NCBI RefSeq assembly: GCF_016725325.1
Contig: NZ_CP068083.1
Location: forward strand, 248,001-312,000
Length of the DNA: 64,000 nucleotides
Source of the DNA: Sphingobacterium spiritivorum
GTDB lineage: Bacteria; Bacteroidota; Bacteroidia; Sphingobacteriales; Sphingobacteriaceae
Reading direction: 5' to 3'
Below the pieces are notes generated by a model that worked only from the letters and a program-made list of their open reading frames with translations, ran no database searches and was not told the DNA's origin. Made by a program: the position numbers and the translations under genes. This document shows, in pieces, positions 36,275-43,788 of this stretch. Numbering within the stretch: the first letter of the stretch is position 1; each line of letters starts with the position of its first letter.

Positions 36275-36718
36275 ATGGAAAACACATTTTATGAAGGTCA
36301 GGTAATATGGGCACAGATAGATGCGAACAGACATATGCGCCATTCGGCATATGCCGACATTTGCGCTCAGGCACGTAGTAATATGCTCAAAAAAATAGGT
36401 CTGTCGCTGGATCAGTTTGCCTCAAATGGCATTGGTCCTATCCTGTTCAGAGAAGAATTGATCTATCACAGAGAAGTCAGACTGGATGAATATGTCTCTG
36501 TAAGAATAGTACTGACCAGATTTAATCTGGCCAATGCAAGATTTTCCTTCAGACATGAGGTCTATAAGGAAGATGGAACAAAAGCAGCTACTGTCAACGT
36601 AGATGGTGCATGGTTAGATATAAAAGCACGTAAACTGGTCAATATTCCTGAGGAATGGTACGTTTTTATGCAACATGTACCGAAAGCCGATGATTATGAG
36701 GAGATTGATCCGTTATAA
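36275..36718 (+). CDS. Acyl-CoA thioesterase, hotdog fold (4HBT family)
   Basis: A 147-residue single hotdog-domain protein. The N-terminal motif QIDANRHMRHSAYADICAQA (residues 13-32) corresponds to the catalytic region of 4-hydroxybenzoyl-CoA thioesterase-like enzymes, where Asp15 and the following Asn/His are in the usual active-site positions. The central strands VSVRIVLTRFNLANARFSF and AATVNVDGAWLDI complete the fold. It should hydrolyse acyl-CoA thioesters in the cytoplasm; chain length and substrate are unknown. It is divergent from the ECF sigma gene. Confidence 0.85.
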   Translation: MENTFYEGQVIWAQIDANRHMRHSAYADICAQARSNMLKKIGLSLDQFASNGIGPILFREELIYHREVRLDEYVSVRIVLTRFNLANARFSFRHEVYKEDGTKAATVNVDGAWLDIKARKLVNIPEEWYVFMQHVPKADDYEEIDPL

Positions 36719-36826
36719 TATCTTATTTATCAAAAAAATTTATTTTTAAGGCTTAAAAAGAAAATTAATTCATTAAATTCACTGTATAATTGATTCACAC
36801 TACATACATTTACAACTAAACTGAAC

Positions 36827-37186
36827 ATGAAAACCAAGCTGGAATTTACTTTTTGCCATCGCAAACCTGAGCGATCTTTTTTTTGGAAAGGCAAGCAATT
36901 TCCTGTTTGTGCACGCTGTACGGGCATCCATCTCGGTTATCTATCCACTTTTTTATTTGTATTTGGCGTAATCACCATGAATTTTTGGGTTGCGGTATTA
37001 TGCATGTTACCGACAATTATTGACGGTTTGACTCAGGCCTACTGCAACAGAGAAAGTAATAATACGCTTCGCTTTATCACCGGGATTATGGCCGGCGTTG
37101 GAACAATGGCTGTCTGCGCCATTATTGGAAGAGCAATCGGAGCATTGATATTAGAAGGAATAAAATTAATCATTAAATATAATTAA
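36827..37186 (+). CDS. DUF2085 membrane protein
   Basis: A 119-residue protein of the DUF2085 family. The N-terminus carries the family signature with conserved Cys and Arg ([20 protein letters not shown], then [10 protein letters not shown]), with Cys10, Cys28 and Cys31 as possible metal or redox ligands. Two or three hydrophobic segments follow, one of them containing [12 protein letters not shown]. The function of the family is unknown. It lies 2 nt upstream of the next small membrane protein gene and forms an operon with it. Confidence 0.88.
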   Translation: MKTKLEFTFCHRKPERSFFWKGKQFPVCARCTGIHLGYLSTFLFVFGVITMNFWVAVLCMLPTIIDGLTQAYCNRESNNTLRFITGIMAGVGTMAVCAIIGRAIGALILEGIKLIIKYN

Positions 37187-37188
37187 CC

Positions 37189-37476
37189 ATGGAAGATCAA
37201 AACACACCAAATTTTGACCCAAATCAAGGTCAAAACCCAAATCAGTTTAACAATCCTTTTAACCAACAAAATCAGGAAGACTTGTCTACAGGATTAAAAA
37301 TTCTGTCTTTTTGTATTCCTTTGTTTGGTGCCATTTATTATTTCATAAAGAAGGATGAAGCCCCTGTTCAGGCAAAATCAGCATGTAAATTTGCGATCTA
37401 TGGTGTGGTAGTAGGTATTATATTGAACATTATCTCTATGGTACTTGGAGGTTTAGGTTCAGTAATGGGTGGATAG
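37189..37476 (+). CDS. Small membrane protein with Gln/Asn-rich N-terminus (CD225/DUF4870-like)
   Basis: A 95-residue protein. The first ~35 residues are low-complexity Asn/Gln/Pro, followed by two hydrophobic hairpin segments: LKILSFCIPLFGAIYYFIKK and, after a short basic linker with KSACKFAIYG, VVVGIILNIISMVLGG. This layout is shared by small CD225/DUF4870-type membrane proteins of unknown function. It starts 2 nt after the stop of the DUF2085 gene and ends at a strong terminator. Confidence 0.82.
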   Translation: MEDQNTPNFDPNQGQNPNQFNNPFNQQNQEDLSTGLKILSFCIPLFGAIYYFIKKDEAPVQAKSACKFAIYGVVVGIILNIISMVLGGLGSVMGG

Positions 37477-37499
37477 TAGAACTGGGATCCAAAAAATTA

Positions 37500-37532
37500 A
37501 AAAGACGGTTCAGTAAATGAACCGTCTTTTTT
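37500..37532 (+). terminator. Terminator of the DUF2085 operon
   Basis: A perfect 12-bp stem (AAAGACGGTTCA, 37501-37512, with 37518-37529) and a 5-nt loop are followed by T residues. Confidence 0.92.
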
Positions 37533-37535
37533 CAT

Positions 37536-37569
37536 TAAAAAAGCCGCCATGCAAATTTTGCATGACGGC
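37536..37569 (-). terminator. Terminator of the hsp20 gene
   Basis: On the minus strand, 37569-37557 pairs with 37555-37543 (GCCGTCATGCAAA type, one mismatch, tiny loop) and a T run follows at 37542-37537. Placed back to back with the terminator of the plus-strand operon. Confidence 0.85.
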
Positions 37570-37598
37570 ACTCACATAACCTAAAAAAACTAATCTTA

Positions 37599-38042
37599 TT
37601 ATTTTACTTCAATCAATCTCTTAGCAACAATTGCTTCTTCTTTCTTACCCACTCGTACAACCAAAATACCATTTTCATAAGAAGCGTCAATGTTGCTGTA
37701 ATCTACAGTATCAGGTAATGTAAAGGAACGTGTAAAGGATGAATAGTTAAATTCTCTTTTACTGAATAATTTTTGTTCTGTTTCTGTCTCTGAAGTTTTT
37801 TCAGCAGAGATAGTCATCATATTTTTATCTACATTGATCTTAAAATCAGACTTCTGCAATCCCGGAGCAGCCAGTTCAATTTGAAAAGAATCTTCTGCTT
37901 CTGCAATATTCACTGCCGGAACGCGAGTCACCAATCGATCTGTAATAAAGGAATCGTTAAATAAATTATCGAAAACTGAATTTACAAATGGATTTACTGC
38001 ATCTGTATTTACTGCTTTTGTAGGGAATTTTAATAATGCCAT
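37599..38042 (-). CDS. Hsp20 / alpha-crystallin small heat-shock protein
   Basis: A 147-residue small heat-shock protein. The alpha-crystallin domain spans about residues 40-140, with LAAPGLQKSDFKINVDKNM, FTRSFTLPDTVDYSNIDASY and the hallmark A-x-x-x-NG-x-L region (ASYENGILVV). The C-terminus ends in RLIEVK. It forms oligomers that hold unfolding proteins for refolding by other chaperones. Unlike other genes here, it has a perfect Shine-Dalgarno sequence (38051-38056), and an inverted repeat lies upstream (38125-38173), both pointing to special control and high expression under stress. Confidence 0.94.
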   Translation of the reverse strand: MALLKFPTKAVNTDAVNPFVNSVFDNLFNDSFITDRLVTRVPAVNIAEAEDSFQIELAAPGLQKSDFKINVDKNMMTISAEKTSETETEQKLFSKREFNYSSFTRSFTLPDTVDYSNIDASYENGILVVRVGKKEEAIVAKRLIEVK

Positions 38043-38050
38043 AATGTTGT

Positions 38051-38056
38051 CCTCCT
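38051..38056 (-). promoter_or_regulatory. Perfect Shine-Dalgarno sequence of hsp20
   Basis: AGGAGG on the minus strand, 8 nt before the ATG of hsp20. Such complete sites are rare in Bacteroidota, where most genes in this window have none. Confidence 0.75.
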
Positions 38057-38124
38057 TTTAATTTTTCTATTTGTTTTTCTACAACTTATTCAAATGCTGT
38101 ACCACTTCGAAAATCAATTTAATT

Positions 38125-38173
38125 AACGACAAAATGTCATTTTAAACTCTCGACTTAATGACATTTTGTCGTT
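38125..38173. promoter_or_regulatory. 17-bp perfect inverted repeat upstream of hsp20
   Basis: Arms 38125-38141 and 38157-38173 are exact reverse complements (AACGACAAAATGTCATT) with a 15-nt spacer. Each arm contains a small palindrome GACA-N3-TGTC. It lies 83-131 nt upstream of the hsp20 start. It may be a pair of operator sites for a stress regulator; a transcript hairpin is the alternative. Confidence 0.55.
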
Positions 38174-38186
38174 TAACACTTTTGAT

Positions 38187-38455
38187 TAATGCTGAACCGT
38201 GTAAAAAAGGCACGAGCGACACGCTCGCACCAGCTCAGGTTGATAAAGTTAAATGATTATAAAAAATAACAGCATTGCCTTCGGTATCCCACTTCTCTCC
38301 TTTCTAAGGAGAGATGCCCGAAGGGCAGAGAGGTTGGAAAGTGATAGATTAATAGAGGACACGAGCGACACGCTCCCGCCAGCCACACTTGCGTCAGTTG
38401 GTGTCCTCACCAACTGAGACGCACTCGCGCCACCTGAAGATAATATTGTATCGTT
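38187..38455. repeat. REP-like palindromes between hsp20 and folB
   Basis: Contains CGAGCG-ACA-CGCTCG palindromes at about 38202-38219 and 38360-38378, a double hairpin CTCTCCTT-TCT-AAGGAGAG plus TGCCC-GAA-GGGCA at 38294-38331, and a long stem GCGTCAGTTGGTG against CACCAACTGAGACGC at about 38390-38422. The double hairpin and the GTCAGTTGG element recur at 8938-8983 and 9084-9103, the latter in inverse orientation. There is no transposase here. Confidence 0.75.
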
Positions 38456-38821
38456 TTATTTGGAATAAGAGAGTGCTATTCGGGAATTAGCCCGATCTCC
38501 GCCGAAAAGAGGATTAACCTTGGTAATCGAAACATTCACCTGCTCAACAAAATCAAATTGAGAAACTATCGTTTCAAGTATTTCCTCAACTGCGGACTCT
38601 ATTAACTTTCTTTTTTGCTTCATTACCTTTGCAGCTACAGCATACAATTGTTCATAGTTCAATGTATTTGCAAGTTCATCTTCCGACTGTACTTTATAAG
38701 GATAGCTCACTTCAATATCGACTAAAAACTCGTTTCCAGTCACAATTTCCTCTGCGTAATAACCAACAGGAGCATAAAACCGGGCATCATTGATCGCAAT
38801 AGTCTGTATACGTGTAGCCAT
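38456..38821 (-). CDS. folB: Dihydroneopterin aldolase
   Basis: A 121-residue enzyme of folate synthesis that converts 7,8-dihydroneopterin to 6-hydroxymethyl-7,8-dihydropterin and glycolaldehyde. The family pattern is complete: RFYAPVGYYAEEIVTGNEF (residues 14-32) with the pterin-contacting Glu region, then NTLNYEQLY, and SITKVNPLFGG near the C-terminus, where the Lys is the catalytic base. It is a single gene. A -7 box, TAGGTTTG, lies only 4 nt before its ATG, so the transcript may be almost leaderless. Confidence 0.92.
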   Translation of the reverse strand: MATRIQTIAINDARFYAPVGYYAEEIVTGNEFLVDIEVSYPYKVQSEDELANTLNYEQLYAVAAKVMKQKRKLIESAVEEILETIVSQFDFVEQVNVSITKVNPLFGGDRANSRIALSYSK

Positions 38822-38825
38822 GTAG

Positions 38826-38833
38826 CAAACCTA
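38826..38833 (-). promoter_or_regulatory. Predicted -7 box of folB, 4 nt before the start codon
   Basis: TAGGTTTG on the minus strand matches TAnnTTTG. Only CTAC separates it from the ATG, so transcription would start at or near the first codon. Confidence 0.5.
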
Positions 38834-38904
38834 AAAATATTTATTCGTTTGAAAAAATATCTTTATCATTGCTCTACCAAAAATTATAAAAACAAATTAT
38901 ACTG

Positions 38905-39645
38905 ATGAAAAAATATCCCGTTCTTCTCAGCATCTGTTGCTTAAGTCTCTCCTTACCGCCTGCATTTTCACAGACGCAATTCAAACCTGAAGACACAGAA
39001 TACTATAATCCGAAACCAAGAATAGTTACTTCTGAAAACGGCATCCCCACAGATGCTGTAATCCTGTTCAATGGCAAAGACCTGAGTCAGTGGCAGTCTG
39101 AAAACAAACCAGGAAGCACAGCTACATGGTCTGTTGAGAACAATGTACTTACAGTAAAACCTTCATCCGGAAACATACAGACAAAAGAAAAGTTCAATGA
39201 CTTCCAGCTGCATATAGAATGGCGTAGTCCGCTTACTGTTAAGGGTAAAGGTCAGGGAAGAGGAAATAGCGGAATTTTCTTACAGGGGCTGTACGAAATC
39301 CAGGTATTGGACAACAATGATAATCCGACATATGTCAACGGACAAGCCGGCAGTATTTATAAGCAACGTCCCCCCCTGGTAGAATCCCGTGTAGATGCAG
39401 GTCAGTGGCACAGCTATGATATTATATATACCGCACCCCGGTTTAATAACGACGGAATGCTGATCAGCAAAGCACGTGTAACTGTACTTCAAAATGGAAT
39501 ACTGGTCCAAAATAATACAGAAATTGAAGGAACGACAGAATATATAGGTCTTCCCAAACTCAAGGCACACGGAGCAGGACCTATCGTGCTGCAAGATCAT
39601 GGTGATCTCGTGAGCTATCGTAATATATGGATACGCAACTTATAA
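38905..39645 (+). CDS. DUF1080 (3-keto-disaccharide hydrolase-like) secreted protein
   Basis: A 246-residue exported protein with a signal peptide (about residues 1-23, ending PPAFSQ). The single DUF1080 concanavalin-like domain starts at DAVILFNGKDLSQWQSEN (about 50-67) and has GKGQGRGNSGIFLQGLYEIQ (about 114-133), QWHSYDIIY and the end RNIWIRNL. Family members include 3-keto-glycoside hydrolases acting in the periplasm on sugars oxidised by Gfo/Idh/MocA enzymes, and carbohydrate-binding proteins. Oxidoreductases of that family are in the window (14100-16471) but 22 kb away, so a direct link is speculative. Confidence 0.88.
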   Translation: MKKYPVLLSICCLSLSLPPAFSQTQFKPEDTEYYNPKPRIVTSENGIPTDAVILFNGKDLSQWQSENKPGSTATWSVENNVLTVKPSSGNIQTKEKFNDFQLHIEWRSPLTVKGKGQGRGNSGIFLQGLYEIQVLDNNDNPTYVNGQAGSIYKQRPPLVESRVDAGQWHSYDIIYTAPRFNNDGMLISKARVTVLQNGILVQNNTEIEGTTEYIGLPKLKAHGAGPIVLQDHGDLVSYRNIWIRNL

Positions 39646-39723
39646 TAGTTGTTGCAACAATTCTATACAACTTTAGGTTTTTATTTCCTTAATCTATAAT
39701 TTTACCTTCCATAACACATATCA

Positions 39724-41901
39724 ATGAGAAGAATTGCATTATTATTTCTTTTGGCCGGCAGCACTGCGGTATATGGCCAAAGGAATTTAAATTTAGAAGA
39801 AACAGTCTTTGGTCCACGTACCTATGCACCTGCATCTATAGTAAGTCCCCGTTGGATTCCCAACACAAACAGCATTACATACCTCGATCCTACCTACCAG
39901 AATCTGATCAGCAAAAGTGCGTCCGACAACTGGAAAGAGCAGGTATTATTACCCAAATCTGATCTGGAGCAAGCACTTAAAAGCAAGCTTCCAAACGAAA
40001 CAATAGCGCTGAGAATGTTTCCCTATAATTATAGCTGGCTGGATGAAAATACTTTATCTCTGGAAGTAGACGGTAAAGAAAAATCGTACAGTCTGACGTA
40101 TAATATCAAATCCAAAAGCATCGATAAGCTGATCGGGAGTGATGCGAAAGGGAATAATAAGGAGCTTACAGCTGATCGCTCGAAAGTGGCTTACCTGATT
40201 GACAACAACATTGTCATCTCGGATGCTGCCGGAAAGGTAACAGAAGTAACCAACGATAAGGATGCCGGCATTGTGAACGGAAGTGACTACACCCATCGTC
40301 AGGAATTTGGCATCAATAAAGGGATGTGGTGGAGTCCTGACAACACCAGCCTGCTGTATTATCGGAAAGATGAGACAATGGTCAGCAAGTATCCGCTTGT
40401 ACAATGGAGTCCACGCGTAGCTGAAGCTAAAGAAATACGCTATCCGATGGCTGGTATGAAGTCTGAGGAAGTAACGCTGATTATTTATAATAGCGCTACT
40501 GGTACGAAAACCAACTTACAAACAGGCGAGCCTAAAGAACAGTACCTCACTGCGGTGACATGGGATCCCGGCAATGAATACGTATATGTCGGAGTATTAA
40601 ACCGCGAACAAAATCATTTAAAATTTAATAAGTACAATGCAAAATCCGGAGCATTTGTCAAAACACTCTTTGAAGAGACCGCAACTACATGGGTAGAACC
40701 ACAGACACCTCTGACTTTTGTCCCCAACAACCCTAAATTATTTCTTTACCAGACAGATAAAGAAGGATACAATCAACTTTACCTGTACGATACAGAAGGT
40801 AAACTGGTTCGCAAACTGGGATACAAAGATATTATCGTAAAAGATTTACTTACTTTTTCTGCAAAAGCAGATAAGGTAACGTATACCGGCGTTACAAATA
40901 ACGGACTGGACAGACAGCTCTTCGAAGTAGAACTTAAATCCGGAAAAACAATACAACTCACCAGTGAGTCAGGTACGCATACAGCTTCAGCAAACAGTAA
41001 CAGCAGCTACGTCCTTGATCAGTACAGCAACCTGACTACCCCTAATATCATTCAGATCAAAGAAGTAAAATCAGGAAAAAACAGCAATCTGATTAAGGCT
41101 GAAAATCCGTTTACAGGTAAAATTAATAATCCAAAAATCGAGTTTGTGCAACTCACCACTGCAGATGGAAACACTCCGCTGACAGGTCGTATTATTTATC
41201 CTGAGAATTTTGATCCAGCTAAAAAATACCCTGTAATGTACTATTTATACGGAGGCTCGCACTCACAGCTGGTCAGTAACAAATGGTTAGGCGGTGCCGG
41301 GTATTTTGATATGTACATGGCACAACAGGGCTACATCGTATTTACGATGGATAACCGCGGAACTGATGCGCGGGGACGGGCATTTTCCACAGCAACACAC
41401 CGTCAACTGGGACAGGCAGAGATGGCTGATCAGATGAAAGGTATCGAATTTTTAAAATCAAAACCTTTCGTAGATCAGGAACGTATGGGTATTTTCGGAT
41501 GGAGTTTCGGTGGTTTTATGACCACTTCGTTTATGCTGCATCACAATGATATCTTCAAAGCCGCTGTTGCCGGAGGACCGGTAATAGACTGGAAATATTA
41601 TGAGGTTATGTACGGCGAGCGTTACATGGATACTCCTCAGGAAAACCCGGAAGGTTACAAATTAACGTCTTTGCTTAACAAAGCAGACCAGCTAAAAGGT
41701 GATCTGCTGATTATTCATGGCGCACAGGACCCTGTAGTTGTACAGCAAAACAGTATGCAGTTTATAGAAGCATGTATTAAAGCAGGGAAGCAGGTTGATT
41801 ATTTCCTTTACCCTACTCATGAACACAATGTTTCCGGCAAGGACCGTATCCATATGTACGAAAAAATTGCCCGGTACTTTGATCTGCATCTTAAAAAATA
41901 G
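39724..41901 (+). CDS. Dipeptidyl peptidase IV (S9 prolyl oligopeptidase family)
   Basis: A 725-residue exported serine peptidase that removes Xaa-Pro or Xaa-Ala dipeptides from peptide N-termini in the periplasm. A signal peptide (about residues 1-18) is followed by the eight-bladed DPP IV N-terminal propeller (to about 480) and the alpha/beta hydrolase domain. The triad is visible: Ser594 in GWSFGG, Asp669 in HGAQDPVV and His701 in HEHNVSG, each one residue later than in Porphyromonas gingivalis DPPIV. The double-Glu motif region is also present (TNRQEF type at about 190). It is a single gene with a terminator behind it. Confidence 0.92.
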   Translation: MRRIALLFLLAGSTAVYGQRNLNLEETVFGPRTYAPASIVSPRWIPNTNSITYLDPTYQNLISKSASDNWKEQVLLPKSDLEQALKSKLPNETIALRMFPYNYSWLDENTLSLEVDGKEKSYSLTYNIKSKSIDKLIGSDAKGNNKELTADRSKVAYLIDNNIVISDAAGKVTEVTNDKDAGIVNGSDYTHRQEFGINKGMWWSPDNTSLLYYRKDETMVSKYPLVQWSPRVAEAKEIRYPMAGMKSEEVTLIIYNSATGTKTNLQTGEPKEQYLTAVTWDPGNEYVYVGVLNREQNHLKFNKYNAKSGAFVKTLFEETATTWVEPQTPLTFVPNNPKLFLYQTDKEGYNQLYLYDTEGKLVRKLGYKDIIVKDLLTFSAKADKVTYTGVTNNGLDRQLFEVELKSGKTIQLTSESGTHTASANSNSSYVLDQYSNLTTPNIIQIKEVKSGKNSNLIKAENPFTGKINNPKIEFVQLTTADGNTPLTGRIIYPENFDPAKKYPVMYYLYGGSHSQLVSNKWLGGAGYFDMYMAQQGYIVFTMDNRGTDARGRAFSTATHRQLGQAEMADQMKGIEFLKSKPFVDQERMGIFGWSFGGFMTTSFMLHHNDIFKAAVAGGPVIDWKYYEVMYGERYMDTPQENPEGYKLTSLLNKADQLKGDLLIIHGAQDPVVVQQNSMQFIEACIKAGKQVDYFLYPTHEHNVSGKDRIHMYEKIARYFDLHLKK

Positions 41902-41925
41902 AACGCAGTCTTACTGATAAAAAGG

Positions 41926-41963
41926 AAGGGACTGTCCAAAATGATTGGATAGTCCCTTTTTTA
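41926..41963 (+). terminator. Terminator after the DPP IV gene
   Basis: AAGGGACTGTCCA (41926-41938) pairs with TGGATAGTCCCTT (41946-41958, one mismatch), followed by six T residues. Decayed copies of the same hairpin recur in each unit of the tandem repeat downstream (near 42197, 42464 and 42731). Confidence 0.85.
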
Positions 41964-42771
41964 TGCGATTTTGTACGTAACCCTCTACAGCATCATTTCA
42001 GATATGCAATTCTCAAAGGATTTGACCTAACTTTTTAGACACCCTATTTTTATTATTTGACAAACCAATTCCCTCTCATTTTTAAGGAGAGGGTTAGGGT
42101 GAGGTTTTGCAGTTTTATAATTAACCTCTCTGCCCTTCGGGCATCTCTCCTTTAGAAGGAGAGAGAAGTTATAACAATGCCACTACAATAGAATTGAGGC
42201 TGTCCAACAAGGTTGGATAACCCCATTTTTATGCGATTTATAAGCACCTCCCTACAGCATCATTTCAGATATGCAATTCTCAAAGGATTTGACCTAACTT
42301 TTTAGACACCCTATTTTTATTATTCCACAAACCAATTCCCTCTCATTTTTAAGGAGAGGGTTAGGGTGAGGTTTTGCAGTTTTATAATTAACCTCTCTGC
42401 CCTTCGGGCATCTCTCCTTCTAAAGGAGAGAGAAGTTATAACAATGCCACTACAATAGAATTGAGGCTGTCCAACAAGGTTGGATAACCCCATTTTTATG
42501 CGATTTATAAGCACCTCCCTACAGCATCATTTCAGATATCCAATTCTCAAAGGATTTGACCTAACTTTTTAGACACCCTATTTTTATTATTTGACAAACC
42601 AATTCCCTCTCATTTTTAAGGAGAGGGTTAGGGTGAGGTTTTGCAGTTTTATAATTAACCTCTCTGCCCTTCGGGCATCTCTCCTTCTAAAGGAGAGAGA
42701 AGTTATAACAATGCCACTACAATAGAATTGAGGCTGTCCAACAAGGTTGGATAACCCCATTTTTATATGAT
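41926..42771. repeat. 267-bp tandem repeat array between DPP IV and deacetylase genes
   Basis: The whole 876-nt gap is filled by a unit repeated with a 267-bp period: CAAACCAATTCCCTCTC occurs at 42061, 42328 and 42595 with near-identical flanks. Each unit holds a CCCTCTC/GAGAGGG hairpin followed by TTAGGGTGAGG, the CTCTCTGCCC-TTC-GGGCATCTCTCC REP-like hairpin, and a weakened copy of the DPP IV terminator (GGCTGTCCAAC/GTTGGATAACC plus T run). The DPP IV terminator and the ~90 nt behind it form a partial first copy. ORFs of ~64 codons in each unit are repeat artefacts. Confidence 0.92.
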
Positions 42772-42777
42772 TTATCA

Positions 42778-43749
42778 CTATTCATGCTCCAGACCTTCGC
42801 TAAGATTATACAAAGTCCAGTGTCCGGAACGGATAGCTGGATTTTCCTGTTGCAGTAACTTAATAAAATCTTTGACACCAAGCTCTTCATTACCATTACC
42901 ATGTATCAGCACAATACTGCCAGCTACGGGATGCTGTCCCTTGGCCAGCCATGCATCTGAACCTACCGCAATAAGACCATAGCTCAATAATGTATCTATC
43001 ACAGCCTTATCCGAAACCAATCCCGGACATCTGAAAAATACAGACGGAAGTATCCCGTTCCGAAGCATAAGCTTTTCATTTTCCAGAACTTCCACATCCA
43101 TATTTGCACCCTTAGTCAACAGGAAATTGGATGTTAGCGGTTGATTGCTAAACACATGAGAATAACTATGATTAACCCATGTGATCTGCAAAGCCCCCTC
43201 TTTATCCAGGTTTTTCAGCCAGTTCAGATCCTCCTGATGTTTCAGCATCCATTTTCCTGAAACAGATATAGCGACTGGAAGACGTCTGGATTTACCTTTA
43301 AAGGCCGAGAATAAAGATTGAAAGATTATTCTGTCAAATGGCTTATGCGAAGGACAGAGATCAATAGTAAGATTGATTCCATGCTCATTAGGCATACGAA
43401 AATCCAATCCGGCATTCTGGAGATTCTGTTCCGTTCGCCGCACGAGATCAAAACTCCTGATATAGGGCATTTTATTAAATTGTGCGGAGATATCTCCAAA
43501 TGTTGAACGGGTTCGTTTATATTCATCAGACAGAACCACACGTGTCTGCATTGTAAGAGGATCGACAGCTAACAAATAGGTTTTGTTATTAGCTGTAAAA
43601 CTACGTATGCCTATAAGCTGACTACCCTTTTTTTCCAACAACGCCCAGTCAACCTTATAATTACGGCTACTGTCAAAGGTCTGGCCCTCCCCTTTCTGTG
43701 ATAAAAAAATAAAGATCAGACATACCAGCCATAATTTTAAACTCTTCAT
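42778..43749 (-). CDS. Secreted polysaccharide deacetylase-like protein
   Basis: A 323-residue exported protein with a signal peptide (about residues 1-22). It has the NodB-type pattern: NLTIDLCPSHKPFD (about residues 126-139) with Asp at the catalytic position, HSYSH (about 194-198) giving the two metal-binding His residues, FFRCPGLVSDKAVIDTLLSY (about 239-258) with the Arg-x-Pro element, and VLIHGNG near the C-terminus. These enzymes remove acyl groups from cell-wall or other glycans; the substrate is not determined. It ends immediately beside the 267-bp repeat array and follows the M28 peptidase gene by 39 nt, so the two may form an operon. Confidence 0.83.
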   Translation of the reverse strand: MKSLKLWLVCLIFIFLSQKGEGQTFDSSRNYKVDWALLEKKGSQLIGIRSFTANNKTYLLAVDPLTMQTRVVLSDEYKRTRSTFGDISAQFNKMPYIRSFDLVRRTEQNLQNAGLDFRMPNEHGINLTIDLCPSHKPFDRIIFQSLFSAFKGKSRRLPVAISVSGKWMLKHQEDLNWLKNLDKEGALQITWVNHSYSHVFSNQPLTSNFLLTKGANMDVEVLENEKLMLRNGILPSVFFRCPGLVSDKAVIDTLLSYGLIAVGSDAWLAKGQHPVAGSIVLIHGNGNEELGVKDFIKLLQQENPAIRSGHWTLYNLSEGLEHE

Positions 43750-43788
43750 ATATCAACAGTTGGTTAAGGATTTACATCCGGGTAAAAT

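Noticed and set aside
38125..38173. Inverted repeat as an insertion-sequence end
   Set aside because: There is no transposase, no second distant copy and no target-site duplication; arms are only 15 nt apart, fitting an operator or hairpin better.
42320..42778. Two near-identical minus-strand ORFs of about 64 codons
   Set aside because: They are the same part of successive 267-bp repeat units, read through hairpins, with no gene-like features.
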